Assembly: GCA_003219925.1 (NCBI GenBank)
Contig: QHQU01000030.1
Location: 1 to 8,618 of the forward strand
DNA length: 8,618 nucleotides
Source of the DNA: Verrucomicrobiota bacterium
GTDB lineage: Bacteria; Verrucomicrobiota; Verrucomicrobiia; Chthoniobacterales; UBA10450
Direction: 5' to 3'
The notes below the pieces were generated by a model, which ran no database searches, was not told the origin of the DNA, and saw only the letters and a list, made by a program, of their open reading frames with translations. The translations under genes and the position numbers were made by a program. Shown here in pieces: positions 6,122-8,618 of this stretch (the first letter of the stretch is position 1; each line of letters opens with the position of its first letter).

Positions 6122-6822
6122 AAAGAAAAATTGCGACGGCGATTTTGGCTGGTGCATTGGCGCAGCTGGCCCTGGCTGACAGCACCGTCCAGCAGGCGCA
6201 GGAAGAGCTAAAGGCACAAGGTTATTATTTTGGCCAAATCGACGGGGACAAAAACGCCGACACCATCGCCGCGATCCGGCGGTTTCAAATTCGCAAGGGC
6301 TTGCAAGTAACCGGAGAGTTAGATGAGGAGACACTGCGCGCATTACACGCGGACTCTGCTTCTTCCACGGCAGCGACGACGCCCACGCCCCAACCACAGA
6401 ATTTGGAGGGTTCCGAAAATAGCACGGAGAGAGTCGCACCAGCGCCGCCGCCGCGCGATCTTCAGGCTGAGCGAGAGCAACCAGCGCCAGCAGAGTCGGC
6501 AGCGAGTATTTTCAGGAACACACCCTACGAAATGGCGCCGCCGGAATTGCAGCAGCGTGTTATTTTCGGTGCGCAAACGTTGCTGCGGCGGCGAGGATTT
6601 TACAAAGGTGAAAGCGACGGCGTCTTTCGACCGAATTTGGAATTTTCGCTGCGCGCATTCCAGTCGCGCCTGGGTATTCCCCCCCATGGCCGGCTCGACA
6701 TGGATACGCTGGCTGCACTCGGCTTACTGCCGGGTCAGCGCGGTCGTACTCCGATGGAAATACCGCATCGGCGTATTGTTCCCTCGGAGGAACCGCCGGT
6801 GCGCGGCGAATGGATTCACTAG
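6118..6822 (+). CDS. Exported protein with two peptidoglycan-binding (PG_binding_1) domains
   Basis: The 234-residue product has a signal peptide (MKRKIATAILAGALAQLALA, cleavage about after residue 20). A PG_binding_1 repeat at about 22-76 follows (QAQEELKAQGYYFGQIDGDK, then IRRFQIRKGLQVTGELDEETL). A Pro/Ala/Glu-rich linker spans about 79-140, and a second PG_binding_1 repeat is at about 145-204 (AQTLLRRRGFYKGESDGVF, then LRAFQSRLGIPPHGRLD). The three-helix PG_binding_1 fold binds peptidoglycan and usually carries an enzyme; here no catalytic domain follows, so it may be a wall-bound structural or targeting factor, perhaps helping the amidase upstream. AGGG touches the ATG with no spacing, so it is unlikely to act as a normal ribosome binding site; re-initiation from upstream is more plausible. 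It ends at a TAG shared in a CTAG palindrome with the convergent DUF3108 gene. Confidence 0.85.
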   Translation: MKRKIATAILAGALAQLALADSTVQQAQEELKAQGYYFGQIDGDKNADTIAAIRRFQIRKGLQVTGELDEETLRALHADSASSTAATTPTPQPQNLEGSENSTERVAPAPPPRDLQAEREQPAPAESAASIFRNTPYEMAPPELQQRVIFGAQTLLRRRGFYKGESDGVFRPNLEFSLRAFQSRLGIPPHGRLDMDTLAALGLLPGQRGRTPMEIPHRRIVPSEEPPVRGEWIH

Positions 6823-7649
6823 CCGTTTTCGAAGCGAACCGACTGTAATTCGGCGGTGACGGTGCCCACAAAAATCTGGCTCTCGATTCGCAGGAGCACC
6901 CGATCATTGTCGTCTGAAAGCCAGATGGTGGCGCGTTTAAATTTCCGGTGTGGCTCGAGCTCGTTCTTTTTATTCACCCGTTGCAACTTTAGATCGACCT
7001 TGATCGCATTGTAGTTTCCGGCGCGCACCCGCACGTGTTCGCGGCCGACAACAGTCAGCGTGGCGACATAGGCGGAATTCGCGGGATAAACTGCAACGCG
7101 ATAGACGCTACGATCGCGTAACGGCTGACTGCGCAGATAGAGAAAGGCCGAATGGAGATCGTACAGATTTTCCAGGGTAAAATCCTTCAGTGCGGGCGTG
7201 GCGTGATTGCTTTCAAGGCGGCTGCCACTCACTCCTTCATCGGAAAACTTGAGATTCGTTTCGACGCGCTTACCGCGGGCGGTTTCGACCTGATGAGTTT
7301 CGAGTGGCCGCAAGGTCTCTGCGTTTGCCACCGAGCGATAGTTGAGATCGAATCTCCAAAGGACGCGCGCCAGACCGACGGTGCGCCCTCGCCCTTCCAG
7401 CACCAATGTTTGCTGATCGCCGCGATGAAAATAAACTTCGGATGTGGCGGCGGTGATTCCGCTCCACCCATAAGCATAGGTGGCCCGCGCTGGCCGCAGC
7501 TCCGGGAAAGGACCGCGCGGATCGCGTGTTAAAGTAGACGACCAGTTGCTCGCCGCGCTCGTCTCCTGCGAACCAAAGATTCCAAGACTCGTTAGGAGTG
7601 CCGCGCACCACGTCGATCGCGTCAGAGGAAACGGGGAAAGACGCGACAT
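6819..7649 (-). CDS. DUF3108 family exported protein
   Basis: From ATG at 7649 the product is 276 residues. It begins with a basic stretch and a hydrophobic segment (about 10-28) ending GSQETSAA, likely a signal peptide. The body is beta-rich and matches the DUF3108 family in layout: a YGWSGITAATSEVYF opening, a central Leu/Tyr segment (ENLYDLHSAFLYLRSQPL), and the C-terminal pattern IKVDLKLQRV, then ATIWLSDDNDRVLLRIES. Such proteins are periplasmic or outer-membrane proteins of unknown function in Gram-negative bacteria. The frame is open to an ATG at 7700, but a terminator hairpin at 7660-7691 falls in that extension and the signal peptide starts after it, so 7649 is preferred. No Shine-Dalgarno is visible. 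Its last four bases overlap the convergent PG-binding gene. The family call rests on recall of the pattern and the function is unknown. Confidence 0.75.
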   Translation of the reverse strand: MSRLSPFPLTRSTWCAALLTSLGIFGSQETSAASNWSSTLTRDPRGPFPELRPARATYAYGWSGITAATSEVYFHRGDQQTLVLEGRGRTVGLARVLWRFDLNYRSVANAETLRPLETHQVETARGKRVETNLKFSDEGVSGSRLESNHATPALKDFTLENLYDLHSAFLYLRSQPLRDRSVYRVAVYPANSAYVATLTVVGREHVRVRAGNYNAIKVDLKLQRVNKKNELEPHRKFKRATIWLSDDNDRVLLRIESQIFVGTVTAELQSVRFENG

Positions 7650-7651
7650 CG

Positions 7652-7691
7652 GAAAAGCAAAACGCACGCCGGCTGACGCAGGCGTGCGTTT
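7652..7691 (-). terminator. Intrinsic terminator after ompH
   Basis: On the minus strand, AAACGCACGCC (7691-7681), a 10-base loop, and GGCGTGCGTTT (7670-7660) form a perfect 11-bp stem, followed by TTGCTTTTCC. This GC-rich stem with a T-rich tail lies 17 bases past the ompH stop and before the DUF3108 start at 7649. It separates the bamA-ompH transcript from DUF3108, which would then need its own promoter or read-through. Confidence 0.75.
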
Positions 7692-7707
7692 GCGCGACAA
7701 AGTAAGC

Positions 7708-8400
7708 CTACGGTTTTTTCGGGGTGGCAGAAGCAGCCGCCGGGGCTTTGGCGGGAGCCGGCGGGTTCGCTCTCGTCCCGGTCGTTGCGACCGGCGACGT
7801 TGCAGGCATCTCCGTGTTGAGGGTGCTGGCGCGGCCGGGCTTGTTCAGGGCTGTGACAACATCGTTCGTGAAATCGTAATTATCGCGCGAGTACATCACC
7901 AGTGGAACGCCATTAAAGCTCATTCCCGATTTGTCGAAGACGAGGTCCAGGTTCAAGGTTTTAACCTTGTCATTCACGATCTCGGTAATTTCTTTAACGA
8001 TTCCCTCGCGCATTCGTAAGGCCTGTTCCCGCAACTGATTTTCGCGGGTCTGCCGGAACTCGTTAATCTCGCGCTCCATATTTTTGATATTGTTAATCTT
8101 GTCGTCGCGGTCCTTCGCCAGCTGAGTCTTTTTGTCCGCACTCAAAGCCTGCGATTCGAGCTGTTTGTTGAGATTGTTTACTTCCTCGAGCGCTTTCTTG
8201 TAAGCATCCGTGCGATCGTCGAATTCCTTTTTCGCCGCATCTTTGGCGTCGTTAATCTTCTTCTCGGCTTCCTTGGTTTTGCTGTATTCCTTGAAGGCCC
8301 GGTCCATATTGACGGTCCCGATTTTGAGGGTGCCCTGGCCAAACGCAGCCAGCGGCAATGCCAGCATGGAGATCAGGGCGAGGGAGAGGAGCTTCTTCAT
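7708..8400 (-). CDS. OmpH/Skp family periplasmic chaperone
   Basis: The 230-residue product has a signal peptide (MKKLLSLALISMLALPLAAF, cleavage near residue 21-22). The OmpH core follows: a first strand LKIGTVNMDRAFKEYSKTKE (25-44), a long charged coiled coil (about 40-140, the tentacle helices), and a closing strand LDLVFDKSGMSFNGVPLVMY (151-170). Skp trimers hold unfolded outer-membrane proteins in the periplasm and pass them to the BAM complex. This fits the bamA gene just upstream on the same strand (56 bp gap), the order commonly seen in Gram-negatives. Unusual is a Pro/Ala/Thr-rich tail at about 190-230 that ordinary Skp (about 160 residues) lacks. No Shine-Dalgarno is seen upstream of the ATG. 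The gene is followed by an intrinsic terminator. Confidence 0.92.
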   Translation of the reverse strand: MKKLLSLALISMLALPLAAFGQGTLKIGTVNMDRAFKEYSKTKEAEKKINDAKDAAKKEFDDRTDAYKKALEEVNNLNKQLESQALSADKKTQLAKDRDDKINNIKNMEREINEFRQTRENQLREQALRMREGIVKEITEIVNDKVKTLNLDLVFDKSGMSFNGVPLVMYSRDNYDFTNDVVTALNKPGRASTLNTEMPATSPVATTGTRANPPAPAKAPAAASATPKKP

Positions 8401-8456
8401 AAAACGATAGGGTTAATTGTTTTGCGTGGCGTTAGACCGCCGTTGTTATTTTCCGT

Positions 8457-8618
8457 TCAAAATTGATAACCGACATTGAAGTTAAACTTCCCACTACCGT
8501 GGTTGCCGGCCTGCTGAAGCGGAATGCCGTAGTCAACACGAAGTGGGCCAATCGGCAAGTCCAGACGTAAACCAAATCCGATGTCGGAAGCGACGTTATT
8601 GAAATTGTAGTCCCAGGG
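8457..8618 (-). CDS. bamA: Outer membrane assembly factor BamA, C-terminal end (partial)
   Basis: The last 53 codons of a minus-strand gene enter from the right edge and end at TGA (8459-8457). The residues IGFGLRLDLPIGPLRVDYGI followed by GKFNFNVGYQF are the closing strands of the BamA/Omp85 barrel, with the GPLR-DYG pattern and a terminal phenylalanine that acts as the outer-membrane beta-signal. BamA inserts beta-barrel proteins into the outer membrane. Its position directly before the ompH/skp gene supports the call. The POTRA domains and most of the barrel lie outside the window. A related Omp85 protein is the only serious alternative. Confidence 0.9.
   Translation of the reverse strand, partial: PWDYNFNNVASDIGFGLRLDLPIGPLRVDYGIPLQQAGNHGSGKFNFNVGYQF

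Noticed and set aside
5610..6185. 191-codon minus-strand frame opposite the amidase
   Set aside because: The plus strand encodes all four Amidase_3 active-site residues; the minus frame shows no family.
6323..6859. 178-codon plus-strand frame overlapping the PG-binding gene
   Set aside because: Arg-rich shadow in another frame; the PG_binding_1 domains and signal peptide are in the frame starting at 6118.
8429..8446. Short GGCG/CGCC inverted repeat between bamA and ompH
   Set aside because: The four-base stem has no T-run and is too weak to call a terminator or regulatory element.

Overview
The window looks like a chromosomal segment of a Gram-negative bacterium, most likely from the Verrucomicrobia (soil Spartobacteria/Chthoniobacterales type). 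The evidence is a BamA C-terminus next to an OmpH/Skp chaperone (outer membrane), several exported peptidoglycan-binding proteins, moderately high GC, a UBact-proteasome gene set (known from a few Gram-negative phyla including Verrucomicrobia), and REP-like palindromes with a GTAGGGCG core. The taxonomic call is an inference from family resemblance; no search was run.

Layout. 1-422 (-): start of a MOSC-domain protein, running off the left edge. 517-2259 (+): MsbA-type ABC exporter, divergent from MOSC. 2247-2389: a small cluster of palindromic repeats that also supplies the exporter's stop codon. 2418-2951 and 2961-3428 (-): a tandem GYF_2/coiled-coil protein and an exported LysM protein, probably one transcript (LysM first). 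3429-3554: divergent promoter region. 3555-6822 (+): a tightly packed run of UBact (58-residue ubiquitin-like modifier), prcB (proteasome beta), prcA (proteasome alpha), N-acetylmuramoyl-L-alanine amidase and an exported double peptidoglycan-binding-domain protein. 6819-7649 (-): DUF3108 protein, convergent with the previous gene and sharing a CTAG stop. 7652-7691: intrinsic terminator. 7708-8400 (-): OmpH/Skp. 8457-8618 (-): C-terminal end of BamA.

The centrepiece is the UBact-proteasome operon. The UBact gene at 3555-3731 is short and easily missed. It ends in Gly-Gln, like the Pup forms that need deamidation before ligation. It abuts prcB stop-to-start (TAA then ATG), prcB overlaps prcA by 4 nt, and prcA is 1 nt from the amidase gene. 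PrcB keeps the catalytic Thr/Asp/Lys set after a 45-residue propeptide. The partners expected from Pup biology (PafA-like ligase, Dop-like deamidase, ARC/Mpa-like ATPase) are not in the window. Instead the operon continues into two cell-wall genes. Most starts lack a clear Shine-Dalgarno sequence, so stop/start coupling is probably important for translation here.
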